Of a stretch of 64,000 nt of DNA, positions 1 to 11,324 are shown one piece after another. Under the pieces are notes generated by a model, which was not told where the DNA came from, did no database searches, and worked only from the letters and a program-made list of their open reading frames with translations. The position numbers were made by a program, and so were the translations under genes. How positions within the stretch are numbered: position 1 is the first letter of the stretch; each line of letters opens with the position of its first letter. This DNA comes from Saccharum officinarum (lineage: Eukaryota; Streptophyta; Magnoliopsida; Poales; Poaceae), in NCBI GenBank assembly GCA_020631735.1, contig CM036158.1, positions 78,917,447 to 78,981,446 of the forward strand, in the 5' to 3' direction.

Positions 1-127
1 TTTGAGTAATTGTTTTTCAACTTTAAATTTAAAAGGGTCTATATTGCATGCAATGATAACCATGTATGAGATGATTATGACTAATGCTTTGGATGCTAAT
101 GCATGCTTAACACCTAGGGGTGTTACA
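1..127 (-). repeat. 3' LTR of the gypsy element (first 127 bp on the minus strand, cut by window edge)
   Basis: Positions 1-127 match 26675-26801 almost base for base, ending in TGTTACA on the plus strand (TGTAACA start on the minus strand). This pairs the left edge with the LTR at the far right of the element. Confidence 0.92.
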
Positions 128-141
128 GCCCTCCCCCTTAT
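128..141 (-). promoter_or_regulatory. Polypurine tract of the gypsy element
   Basis: On the minus strand the purine run AAGGGGGAGGGC lies directly before the TGTAACA start of the 3' LTR, where plus-strand DNA synthesis is primed. It overlaps the stop codon of pol. The nested element has a nearly identical tract at 16521-16535. Confidence 0.85.
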
Positions 142-1343
142 AAGAATCTCGTCCCGAGATTTTGAGTTACGAACCATTTATCGTAAAAATCTTTATACGC
201 GGTTTGAAGATACTCTCCCGTTTTCCATGAAGCATCACTCTCATCATGATGGCTCCACTGAATCTTGTAGGTTGTTACCACTCTATTCCGAGTGACTCGG
301 TCCTTTGTATCCAGAACTCGAACTGGTTGTTCACGATATTCCAAGTCCGCCTTGATCCGAATACCCTGTGGTTCTATTCTCTCTTCTGGAACACGCAGAC
401 ATTTCTTCAACTGGGATACGTGAAAGACGGGAAAGATCGAACTCATCCCTTCTGGCAATCGCAACTTGTACGCCACGGGACCCTTTTTCTCTATGATCTG
501 GTATGGTCCTATATATCTTGCAGACAGTTTCTTCTTGATTCCAAACCGTTTCTTTTTCATTGGGGTAACCTTCAAGTAGACATAGTCACCCACTTGGAAA
601 TCCAATGGTCTCTTTCTCTTATCTGCATAACTCTTCTGACGAGACTGTGCAGCTTGCATGTTTTGTTGGATAATACGGACCTTCTTCTCTGCCTCATCTA
701 CAAAATCAATTCCATAAAACCTTCTTTCTCCAGGCTCTACCCAATTTAACGGTGTCCTGCACTTCCTGCCATATAAAGCTTCAAAAGGTGCCATCTTGAT
801 ACTCTCTTGGTAACTGTTGTTGTAAGCGAATTCTGCCAATGGTAACCAGGATTCCCATGAGCCTCTGGATGATAGTACACAAGCTCTAAGCATATCTTCA
901 AGTACAGCATTAACTCGTTCTGTCTGCTCGTCTGTCTGTGGATGGTAAGCCGTACTACGAATCAAACTAGTACCCAAACCTTTATGAAGATGTTCCCAAA
1001 AATGAGAGGTAAACTATGAACCACGATCAGACACGATCGTTTTTGGTATACCATGTAATCGGACAATCTCAGCAATATACTTTTCTGCATATTGAGGTGG
1101 TCGGAATGTTGTCTTAACTGGCAGAAAGTGAGCTGTCTTAGTGAGACGATCTACTATTACCCAAATAGAATCATGTCCCTTCTGTGTGGTGGGAAGACCA
1201 GTGATGAAATCCATACTTATATCATCCCATTTCCAATCGGGTACAGACAAGGGTTGCAGAAGTCCTGCAGGTCTCATGTGAAGAGCTTTAACTCTACAAC
1301 ACATGTCGCAACGAGCAACGTATGCTGCAATTTCTTTTTTCAT
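138..1343 (-). pseudogene. pol (IN): Integrase with C-terminal chromodomain (end of gypsy pol, one internal stop)
   Basis: The frame is the same as the upstream pol segments. Visible parts, in order: the cysteine half of the zinc-binding module (CDMC), the core motifs DFITGLP and VSDRGS, the segment TAYHPQTDEQTERVN that carries the third catalytic acidic residue, then GYxxY-like linker sequence (GDYVYLK, GPYQI). The last ~50 residues (RVLDTKDRV...YKIQWSHHDESDASW...) look like a group II chromodomain. A TAG stop at 1014-1016 lies between the second catalytic Asp and the rest. The family context (DRGSQF) suggests a lost Gln codon. The protein would insert element cDNA, and the chromodomain would steer it to histone-marked chromatin. 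The final residues NLGTRFL abut the polypurine tract. Confidence 0.88.
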
Positions 1344-1364
1344 CTTAGTCCACCAATAACGGGG

Positions 1365-1877
1365 TCACAAATCTTGGTACATCTTACTACTTCCGGGGTG
1401 AATAGATAGCTTGGAATGATGGGTCTCATTCATCAACTTGTTCTTAAGCTCTCTATCATTAGGTACCACCAGGCGATCCTTAAACCATAACACTCCTTGG
1501 TCATCCAATCGAAAGTGTTTGGTGGGTTCCCTCTTCATCTTCTCCTTGATATGAAAGATTCTCTTATCTGTCTTCTGACCTTCAATGATCTGGTTTTCCA
1601 GAGTACAACTGATCTGAATATTATGCAACACAGCAGGATGTAACAATTTGAACCCTTCTTCAAACAACGGTTGCACATCAATAGCATGTGATTTTCTGCT
1701 CAGTGCATCTGCTACTACATTAGCCTTCCCGGGATGATAATGCACGTTTAGATTATAGTCCTTTATCAGCTCTAACCATCTTCTCTGTCGCATGTTCAAC
1801 TCAGATTGGGTAAAAATGTATTTGAGACTCTTATGATCTGTAAAGAGATTACATACATTACCCAGCAGGTAGTGTCT
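1365..1877 (-). pseudogene. pol (RH): RNase H C-terminal part and integrase N-terminal region of gypsy pol
   Basis: This continues the RNase H of the segment at 1878-3104 in the same frame after a TAG at 1878-1880. It contains FTDHKSLKYIF and RRWLELIKDYN, typical of gypsy RNase H, followed by HPGKANVVADALSR, the usual end of that domain. The segment after that leads to HHSKLSIHPG, the histidine half of the integrase zinc-binding module. It ends in a TGA at 1365-1367 in front of PRYWW, where relatives read Lys or Arg, so CGA to TGA is likely. Confidence 0.85.
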
Positions 1878-3104
1878 CTAAATCTTTAGAGCATGCACTA
1901 CTGCTGCAAGCTCCAAATCATGTGTAGGATAGTTAACTTCATGCTTCCTCAATTGACGTGAGGCATAGGCAATGACCCTTCTATTTTGCATTAGTACACA
2001 TCCTAACCCATTCTTAGATGCGTCACAGAACACATCAAATGACTTTTCTATATCCGGTTGGGCCAGAACAGGAGTAGTGGTCAACAACTTTCGCAAGGTG
2101 CAGAAAGCTGCCTCGCACTCCTCTGTCCATATAAACTTATGGTCCTTCTGTAACAGGCTTGTCATTGGTTTGGCAATCTTCGAGAAATCCGGTATGAAGC
2201 GACGATAGTAACCAGCTAAACCAAGAAAACTGCGAACTTCATGCACTGAGGTTGGTGACTTCCAGTCCATAACCTCTTGCACCTTACTAGGGTCTACGGA
2301 AATGTCATTTTCAGACAACACATGGCCGAGAAAAGGAACTGTCTTAAGAAAGAACTCACACTTGCTGAACTTCGCATACAGTCGATGTTCTCTGAGTCTA
2401 GTCAAGACAATCCTGAGGTGCTCTGCGCGATCTTCTTCATTCTCTGAATATATTAGAATGTCATCAATGAACACAATCACAAACTTGTCCAACTCGGGCA
2501 TGAAAACAAAATTCATCAGATACATAAAGTATGCAGGAGCGTTTGTCAATCCGAAGGACATGACAAGATACTCGTACAAGCCATATCTGATAGAGAACGC
2601 AGTCTTAGGCATATCTTGCGACCTAATCTTTATCTGATGGTATCCTGATCTCAAATCTATCTTAGAGAACACTTTGGCTTTAGACAATTGGTCAAACAAG
2701 ATATCAATCCGAGGAAGAGGATACTTGTTTTTAATTGTCACTGCATTCAGTGGTCGATAATCCACGCACATGCGTAAGGAGTTATCCTTCTTCTTTTTCA
2801 CAAATAGAGCGGGGCATCCCCATTCAGGCGAGCTGGGACGAATCAAACCTTTCTTTAGTAAGTCCTGGAGTTGCTTCTTCAATTCGGCTAACTCATTAGG
2901 AGGCATCCGATAGGGCCTTCTCGAGATCGGTGTTGTTCCCGGAATTAACTCAATGGCAAACTCAACATCTCGGTCTGGTGGAAGTCCAGGTAACTCATCC
3001 GGAAACACATCTGGAAACTCACAAACCACTGGAATCTGGGCTAGCAGAGTAGTTTGGACCGCACAAGTCATGCTAGCTAGGTCTACTTTCTGAGGTAGGA
3101 CCAC
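1878..3104 (-). pseudogene. pol (RT): Reverse transcriptase and start of RNase H of gypsy pol
   Basis: This open segment has about 408 codons. RT landmarks are CVDYRPLN near residue 113-120, [11 protein letters not shown] with the first catalytic Asp near 150, and FIDDILIYS (the YxDD box) near 212-220. RNase H starts around [14 protein letters not shown] and ends this segment at VVHALKI. The stop at 1878-1880 (TAG) stands where gypsy RNase H has the Trp of IWRHYLLG, so a TGG to TAG change is likely. The catalytic residues are intact, so the nonsense codons, not active-site loss, disable it. Confidence 0.92.
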
Positions 3105-3524
3105 TCAAAAGGTGCCTTCTCCACTTGGTTCCTTAAGAGAGATACTCCTTCCTCCAATATCGATTACTACCCCCATCTTATTCATCCAGTTCATACCCAT
3201 GATCACATCTAAAACTAACCCTGGCATGACTATCAGATTAAGCTTATATTGCCGGTTTGATATGTTTAGGGTTACTCCCTGAACTATCTGATTAGTCAAC
3301 AGATCAGCCCCAGCTGAACTGATTTTATATGCACATTCCAAATCGACTATCCTTTGCTCATGCCTCTTAACAAATGCTTGACTTACAAAGGAATGAGATG
3401 ATCCGGAATCAAACAAGACTACTGCAGGATGATTGTTGATAGAAAACATACTAGCTGTTACCGGTTCTCCTTCTGGGATGTCATCCACGGTGGTGTGATG
3501 CACACGAGCTTGATACTGCGTCTG
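3105..3524 (-). pseudogene. pol (PR): Aspartic protease segment of gypsy pol
   Basis: The retroviral-type protease signature VVLFDSGSSHSFVS is visible with the DSG active site, followed by IVMPGLVLDVIMGMNWM, which is the usual flap and hydrophobic region of plant gypsy proteases. The segment lies between Gag and RT in the same frame and is bounded by TAG at 3525-3527 and TGA at 3105-3107. The protease would cut the Gag-Pol polyprotein. Confidence 0.88.
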
Positions 3525-4595
3525 CTATTTCTTAGGGTAGGGACAAAACTTTGCAAAGTGTCCGGGTTGGTTGCAGTTGAAGCACGGTCCCTTCACTTGA
3601 GCCACAGTTCCAGATGAACTGCCTTGCCCTGTCTTCGCCTGAGGCAATGCCATCTTGAATGGTTTCTGGTTCCTCTGGGGTTGCTGAGCATTCTGATTCT
3701 TCCTTTGCGGTGGCCTAAACCTTGCACCTGGGGCAGGCGACCGATAAGCTGGACGGTTGGCCACTGGGGCTCTGGACTGGGACGGACCCGACTCGAAAGC
3801 TCTCTTACGGATCTTGGAAGCAGCATAAACATTGTTGTTCTTTTCTTGCTTCAGACAGTCACTAACGAGATCGTTGAAACTAGTCCTCATATTTGTACCC
3901 ACATGTTTCATCATCTTGGGATTCAGGCCTCTCTTGAAGCTAGCGATCTTCTTGGCCTCAGTATTCACCATATCAGGGGCATAACAGCTCAGGTTATTGA
4001 ATGCATGTAGATATTGAGTTACAGTCTTCGTGCCTTGATTCAGTGCCAGGAATTCCCCAAGCTTCATCTCGGTCAGACCAGGTGGAATGTATGTTCCACG
4101 GAAGGCTTCGGTGAACTCCCTCCAAGTGATGTGAGCGTGGGGAGGAAAAGTGGTGCGGTGATGTTTCCACCACATTCCTGCCGGACCTTGAAGCTGATGA
4201 GCTGCATACTCAGTCTTCAACACTTCAGTCATTCTCAAGACACGGAACTTGTCTTCCATAGTATTAATCCACTCTTCTGCATCCAAGGGTTCTGTGGCTT
4301 CCTTGAAGATCGGTGGACGAGTATCCATGAAGTCCTTAAAACTGCTGTACTGATTTGCTTCGTGCCCACCCGGGTTTATCCCCCGATGGGTGTTATCTGC
4401 AATACTACGCAATGCAGCTTCCATATTCTGTTGCATACTCTCCATATTACGTTGGCTTCTAAGAAATTGTGCGAAAAACTGTTCCGCAGTGTAGGGTGGA
4501 GGAGGCGGTGGTGGATCACGGTCATCATTAGCAGCTGCACTGCCACCAGCCTCAGCGGCACCATACACGGTACGACGAGTGTTCGGCATCTGCAT
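3525..4595 (-). pseudogene. gag: Gag capsid/nucleocapsid protein of the gypsy element
   Basis: There are 356 codons from ATG at 4595. A proline-rich N-terminus (PPPPPPPYTAEQF) is followed by the gypsy retrotransposon capsid domain (DAEEWINTMEDKF, GPAGMWWKHH, WREFTEAFRGTYIP, YLHAFNNLSCYAP), then a basic Gln/Pro-rich stretch. A single CCHC zinc knuckle CFNCNQPGHFAKFC lies at the C-terminus. The TAG at 3525-3527 falls just past the zinc knuckle. Since pol continues in the same frame, Gag and Pol were probably one polyprotein and this stop (likely from CAG) is a mutation. It could also be a genuine Gag terminator that is read through, which cannot be decided from one copy. Confidence 0.9.
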
Positions 4596-4959
4596 GTTTT
4601 AGCAATAGTAATTATTAGGTGATGTTGTATGAATTACGACCGAATGAAAAATCAAGCTGAACTGAATTTACTGGAGAGAATAAATTCATACAATAAAACA
4701 GGGGCACAATAAGTCATTCTAATTAACACAACATCACTAATTAGATTACTTAAAACGCACACATCGCGTCCATTACAACCAAGTTGCCAGCATACATACA
4801 CTGGACTTTTTGACGTTCGGATACCGCCACAAACACATCCAAGCTTTCCAACATTACATCAAAGCCTTAGTCTTTCTACTCATTAATACATGCCCAACGT
4901 GCCAACAAAACAAAAGACCATGTAGATGGAACCTAGTAGCTAGCGCAACAACTACTAGC
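4596..4959 (-). other. Non-coding spacer between ORF0 and gag
   Basis: This spacer is about 364 bp and AT-rich, with no supported coding sequence. It separates the ORF0 stop from the gag start on the minus strand. Confidence 0.6.
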
Positions 4960-5899
4960 CTACTCATCGTGGTCGCTGTCTAAGTTCGAGACGTTGGCGT
5001 CGTCGCCATTAGCAGCGTCGTGGTGCTCCCCAACTGGTGCTTCGGGCTCTTCAGGATCTTCGTCTTCATCCAAATCCATCTCTGCCGCACCAGGAGGAAC
5101 ATAGGGGTTGAGTTGATTGTTCAGCCGATGAATCTCCTCATGCAGATTGTCATTATATTTCTCCGCATATGCCAGCTGTTGCTCTAGCTCAAACTGTCTA
5201 GCCCTCAACACATTCTCTACGGACCAGGCTTCATTCCTCTGATGGAGCACATGAGTCAACATGCGCTCAGCGTTCCTATTGGTGGTGGTCAGTCGCCCAA
5301 CCTGCTCTCTCAGGGCACGTACATCTCCTTCGAAAGCCACAGTCCTCTAGGTAGCCTGATCTCTCTGGCGAGTCGACTGAGCCATCTCTGTGTTAAGCCT
5401 CTCAATCTCGGAGTCATGATCTCTCTGAAGCTGACGGCGGTCATCACGAGCCTGACCAAGAGCACTAGACACACGTCTCAGGCTACCTTCCACTCCATCA
5501 AAAGCCCTCATCACTGCGAACATAGCACTCATAGCGGGGTTGTCACTGTTCTGTGCTTCTGCGGCGCTAATCTCCAGAGATCTTCCTCTTGCCTGCTGCC
5601 ACGAGTCAGTGGAGGGGTTGCCCCTCGGAAAGACTCCAACTATAGCTGCTGCCAACTCCTAAGGAAAGCGATCCATGATATCCCTCAGTACACCAAAGGC
5701 TGCCCTCTCAGTGGCTTCTTCAGGGGTCCTGCCAGTTGACTCAAAATGCCAACCGGTCCACTCAGAACCATCACCTCGAGGACGAACTACTGCTTCCACA
5801 GTCACCAAAAGTCCTTCCCCCAACCGCTCATTCGACCAAAAGTAGCGGGGCTCCATCCCATCAGGATAGCCTACATAGCTGAGTACTCTCCACAAGAGC
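4960..5899 (-). pseudogene. ORF0 of the gypsy element, C-terminal part (coiled-coil, acidic tail)
   Basis: This is the downstream part of an extra ORF that precedes gag. The upstream part is at 21956-22068, on the other side of the nested element, and the two are in phase when that element and one target duplication are removed. Visible parts: a segment with WRVLSYVGYPDG and WTGWHFESTGRTPEEA, a Gln/Arg/Glu-rich stretch with heptad character (LGQARDDRRQLQRDHDSEIE and LEQQLAYAEKYNDNLHEEI), and an acidic end (DLDEDEDPEEPE). Two in-frame TAG stops lie at 5656-5658 and 5344-5346, both readable as CAG changed to TAG. Extra ORFs upstream of gag are known in some rice gypsy families (RIRE3/RIRE8, from memory). 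Function is unknown. Intact length would be about 350 residues. Confidence 0.75.
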
Positions 5900-5904
5900 A
5901 TAGG

Positions 5905-8900
5905 TGTAACACCCCAGGTGTTGATCACCAATTAAGTAGTGGGTTTAAGTTCAAACATGATAAATTAGTGGAGATGACGATGCCAAAGTCAAACCTTTGG
6001 AGATAAGCCTTAACCTAAACTTGGATATTGCACCCTTGCTTACATATAGGCTCAATTAAAAGATATATGCTTGAGTTTTGTTATCAAAGTATCTTCACTT
6101 GTCCCACCTCAATAACTATCTATATTAAGCCCTGGAAAAGTTTCATGGAGTTTGGAATCAAAAAGTCACATGAAATGATAAGTTCCATTTCTATTGGAAC
6201 TTGCATCATTAAGTGAATGGAATTGTAGAACATCAGCCAAACCATGCAAACTTGCCCAAATGACTCTAGACGAACTCTACAACAGAAGTCATGAAGGGTT
6301 CATGTTGAGCAAATGTCGAGAAAATGCCTCGATTGGCCTAAAACCCTAGTTTAGGCTTTATCGAGTTGATACTTTGACCAAAGTAAAAGTTTGACTTCTG
6401 TACTAGTTATGAGATTTGACCTTAAACAAAAGTTGTAGTTCATCTTGTGTAGAACAAACTTTGTTTAATGGTCAAGAGCTAGTTTGGCCTCTAACCTAGT
6501 CAAATAGAGATCACAATGTGGAATCAGCTGCTGTTTTCAGCACTTAGAAAAATATTCTAAGTCCTTGTTGTGACAGCAGCAAGTTGGTTACTTTGCGACA
6601 TTTTATCTCCCAATTTCATATGGTAGCTCAATTAGGTTCCTTAATATGAGTTGTAGTACTTTTCATGATGGAAACAATGGATCAAGTGTCACTCAAAATG
6701 GAGCTTAGTTGGACCTTCTATAAGAGTTTCCAAAACAGCAAAAAGTTGTTTTATCACTTTTTGACCTTGACATGTTGACATGCCGCGTTCTCCAAATTTT
6801 GCTAAGCAACTTGAGTTAGTCCAAAAATAAAAGTTCAAGATTATGTTATGGAGAAGAGAATGCAAAAATTTGCACTAAGTTTGATCGAGTTTTGACCTCC
6901 GAAAGCGAGTTTCCGTGATCGTTGTTAACATATTGACACTATCATCTTGGAGCTTAATTATCCACTGTTACAAAGCTCAAATGGCCAGGCACCTTAAATA
7001 AGAAACGTAGAGCAGGCCGAGGTGAACAAACTTCGTTTATGGCCCAATGTCTAATTCGGCCTAGAAGCGGCCCAAAACGGCGTTCCACCTTGCCCACGTC
7101 GCTGCCCACCACGTGCTCGGTGAAATGCCTCAACGGGCGGCACCTGTCCGTGGACGTGGCTACCATGCGCGAGCAGCACCCTACCTCCATGCCGCGTGCC
7201 CTTGCGCCCGATGCGGATGAGGAGAGCCCCGGCCGAGCTCTCCACTTGCTTCCTCACTCGCATGCACTCCTCTTTCGCCTCTTCCTCGCTCTACAGCACC
7301 TGCGTGCGCGTGCTGGAGCACGGCCGCCATGGCCGGCTGGCCAAGCTTGCCACCGCCGCGTTCCCACCGCCCCGAGCTCCCTCGAGTCCTACCGTATGCG
7401 CCAACACCTTCCACGTCGTGCGCCGCCCCTTCGGCTCCCCTTTTCCGGCCACCGCAGCCGCCATAGCGCCATCGTCGCCGGAGCATGCCGTCAACTGGTC
7501 GCCATTGCCGAGCCGAACGGAGCTCCGTGGCTGGCCACCCCAAGTGCCCCACCGCAAAAATTGAATATTGCCGCACCTCCACCGCCACACGCCGACCCCG
7601 ATGCGCCGCTTTCCTCGGTCGAGAGCCGCCTGCGGCATGCTCTCGCCGGGGCACCGACCACCGGAGCCGCCTGCCTCCGTGGCTAGGAGGCCACGGGCCA
7701 CCTCACCCCGAGCCGTGACCGTCTTCGAGTGAGCCTCGCTGCGCTGGTGCTCATGCCGCCCTCAGCCACCGCCGCCGGTGACCCCACCTCGCCGGAGCCG
7801 CGCGTCCAACCTCCTCTGCCGACGGCGGGAGGTAGAAGAAAGCCTCCGGCTCCCTCTCTCTCTCAGTGTCTCTCTGTGTGATGACAGGCGGGCCCAACCG
7901 GGCAGCGGGTCCCGCGGGACAGTTTAAGTAGTGGCTGTTTTGGGTGTGTTTTCGGGTGCGCCTAGCAAATTCGGTTAGGTATGGATAAATCCTGTTTTTG
8001 AATTTCAGATTTTGTGTAAACCTTCTAAATTTCATATCTCACGCTAGGAAAATCCAAAATTAGCAAATGGGGACTTTTTGGAAACCTTGAGAAGAGATCT
8101 ATGCAGTAGAGTCATAAAATTCTATATGTTTATAGATGTTTTCTAATGTGTTTATTTAAGTTGAAAAAGAGCTCTAGAAATGCCTTTAAACCTAACCAGA
8201 GCAAGATCTGGAGTTTTAGAACTCCAAAAATAGTGATTCTTCTTTTGTTAATTTGGTGATGACTTGTACTTGCTAGGAAAAATATTAAACACACTATTTG
8301 TTCACTGTTTTCTTAGGGTTTTGAAATGACCTTGATAAATAAGGAAATCTACATTATTTTGCTTGCCATTTTTTTTATATCTTGAGTTGTGATGCTCCAA
8401 ATGATGTGAAATTTTTATGGTAGGTTTGTCATGATATGGATGTACTGTGGTATAAATGTTAGGGTCATTGCTTACTGTATGCTCAAGTCATTGAGTTAAC
8501 TTGTTTATGGCTTGATAAATAGCTTATAAATAATATATAAATGATAAAATAGAAAATGTTGTCCCATTACGTTAGTATGATGTTTCTCTATCATATTGAT
8601 TCATAATATGGCCTCGTGTTCACAGAAAATATGGAGTTTTAGGTTTAACTTGCTCTCCCATGATTTATTGCTATAGCCTTTTGTCTTTTTCATAGAGGTT
8701 GTTATACATGTCCAAATGGTTTCAAATTTGGACAGTAGACTTTTGGGAGCATGTGTAGGCCTCTGTAATTTTGGTAGAATTTATTGTGCATCTTTATGAT
8801 GTGGTCATAATTCCACCTAATTATCTAAATAAATTAAGAAAATGTATTAAAAGAATTTATTTAGTAATTGACACTATGTTTTCTGGTGTTTCTTAGTCAT

Positions 8901-11309
8901 GTATAAAATGTTGGTAAAGTTGGTTTTGTCCAATTATATGTTTGCAACATAAGTTAATAATTATTTCTTGCAAATGAAGTTTCCGGACAGATCTGGAAAC
9001 TTAGCAAAGCTCTTCATGGTAATGTGCTTTGTTGTGAAACTTGTTTATACAAAAGTTGTAGATAATTCCTGTATCTAGCTGCTGTTAAAATTTGGTATCA
9101 TTTGGTCAAGTAGTTTTTGAGTTATAGATGTTTAAAGTCCGGTTCCAGTTTTGGTTGCTCTCTGTTTGGAGCAGACCAGAGTCTGTAGTTATATCTTTTC
9201 GACCAATTAAACTTGGGAATAAGGCTTAGTGGATATTAAATGAATTGTAGACAATTTCATAAGCTTTCCAGAATGTCTTCTTGCAAGTCATTGGGAGTTG
9301 TAGATCTCCAGTTATGATTAAATTACTCAGTTGTTGGTCTGATGTCCAGAAGGTAGCAATTTCTAGTTCTAGTACTTTGATTAACTTTGTCATGCTTGGG
9401 TATTGAAATGTGACTCATATCTTTGATGATACTTGAGTGGTACCCTGTAATCTTGTGAGACTTGTTTCTTGATTGATGTGCTTGCCCTTTTATATGTTAT
9501 GTCTTAATGAGGATTAAGTTAATTAGCTCTAGGGTTTATGTGAACTTTGGTATGCTTGCATGATTATTTTGTTTATTGCATTTCTATGCATTATTGCACC
9601 TCGTTTAGGTATGCTAGCTGAAAAATGTGAAGGACATGATGTGGCATTGGAGCCAAAACTGAAGACGGTGTTTGGTGGATCCATCCCGAAGATAGAAGGA
9701 CCGGACAAGTGGTAGATTGGAGGTTGCTCGCCAAGTGACTTCATCTGACATACTATAACTTGAGTCGGATCCCAGGCAAGCCCCAGAGCATTATAAGCCT
9801 CCTATCTTCAAAGCAATTAATTCTATATATGTTATAAGTATTGTTGCATTAAGTGATAGGAGTTGGTTGGAAACTCTTGCTGCATTATATCATTCCTTGT
9901 CCAGATATATGAATCCTTGAATCCTACATAGACTAGGATCGAGTAGATGCTTAGCCCTGCTTTAATCGGTAGAAGTCAGGTGATTTCCTGTCACCTGCGA
10001 GATATAGGGATATTCATATATGGCACGGTTGGCTATAAGTGCTATCGTGGAATGGAACCATGTGTTAATAAAATGAAATGAGACCGGGCGGGATGACGAT
10101 AGTGAAGCAACAAGGCATGGAGGTCTTGGGTGTGGATCTATCCCCGTCTGAGTCATTTAAGGACCGATTCACTGTACGTCCTTGAGTCATGTTAAACGCA
10201 GTCTAACACTTAGTTGGCCGGATAAGTCGTTCCGACCGCGAATCCGAGTAATACAGTTCAGGCCGGGAATCGAATGGTAGGTTGCTTCTTGGAGGAGAGA
10301 AAGGATGTGCTTGGGGACATTGGCGTGAGACCAAGGGGGGGTTAGAGTCCCTATCACCTGGCAAAGTGTCGCCCTTGGGGTCGCGACATCATTCGGACCT
10401 GCAGCTCCTGAACTGTACCAAAGGTGACCTGAGCAGCCCTCGCTAGGCGTGACTCGGTGAGTGTTAGAAATACCCCTCCAGCTGGATAGGAATTCGATTC
10501 GAATCGCCGTCGCTCCCGGTTAGTGAGCACTTGACTTGAGCAGCGGCAACGTAGATTCCATTAAATTGAACGGATGGTTAATTAGATCACGATGAAAAGG
10601 TTGCCTCAATTTATACCTGCTATGGTTAATATTGTTTGCTCCTAATAAAGTGAGTGCTCTAGTACAGGTTCTAATATAGATGATAGGTTAATGATAATTA
10701 ACTTGATGCTTAAGCATTAATGATTAATCATCTATATTAAGCTTTTATGCAAAATGTTGTCAAGCTAGCCCCACTTCATATCAGCCTTGTATGATCCTTG
10801 GTGTCACCTTATTTCTGGTTTCTGACGGGTAAGTCTAGCTGAGTACTTTGTCGTACTCAGGGTTTTATCCCCACTTGTTGCAGGTTGTGATGTATCATGG
10901 CGACTGCAAGAGTTGGTTGACTCCTGCCGTAGTGGCGGAGTGTGATCGCGGGCATGATCCTTCTTATTTACCTTATCTCTAATGCTTTTGTTGGAAGTCG
11001 ACCGTGGTACTGGCATGTATTTGAAATAAGAATAATGTTAGTTTCAAATTACTTTGCTTCCGCTACTTTTCAATGTAAGTTCTAATAACTATGTTGAACT
11101 CCGTTGTATATTGAATTACTTGTGAAATGGTTGTAACATATGACTTGTTATGTTGAATCACTACGATCTTGGCTTGTATGTTGGTTGGTTTGAAATCCCT
11201 CGTGATTTCATTGGACTACCGGAGTTATATGGGCTCAAGTGTGAGAATTTGATCACTTCGGTGATTGTTTTTATACTTGTGCTCTTATAATTTGGACGGT
11301 TCTGTTACA
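5905..11309 (+). repeat. 5' LTR (5.4 kb) of the LARD-like element
   Basis: This is a direct repeat of 16536-21955. The two copies differ by scattered single bases, for example T at 5929 against C in the other copy, and by a 14-bp insertion near 20220-20236. This points to a fairly recent insertion. A GC-rich island at about 7030-7920 contains spurious long reading frames. No conserved protein is recognisable in it. Confidence 0.93.
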
Positions 11310-11311
11310 GC

Positions 11312-11324
11312 TGGTATCGGAGCA
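11312..11324 (+). promoter_or_regulatory. Primer binding site of the LARD-like element
   Basis: TGGTATCGGAGCA starts two bases after the LTR end. It closely matches the plant initiator-Met tRNA site TGGTATCAGAGC, with one difference. Confidence 0.85.

Noticed and set aside
7039..7686. 215-codon frame in the LARD LTR and its copy at 17877-18512
   Set aside because: The two LTR copies do not keep the same open frame and composition explains the length.
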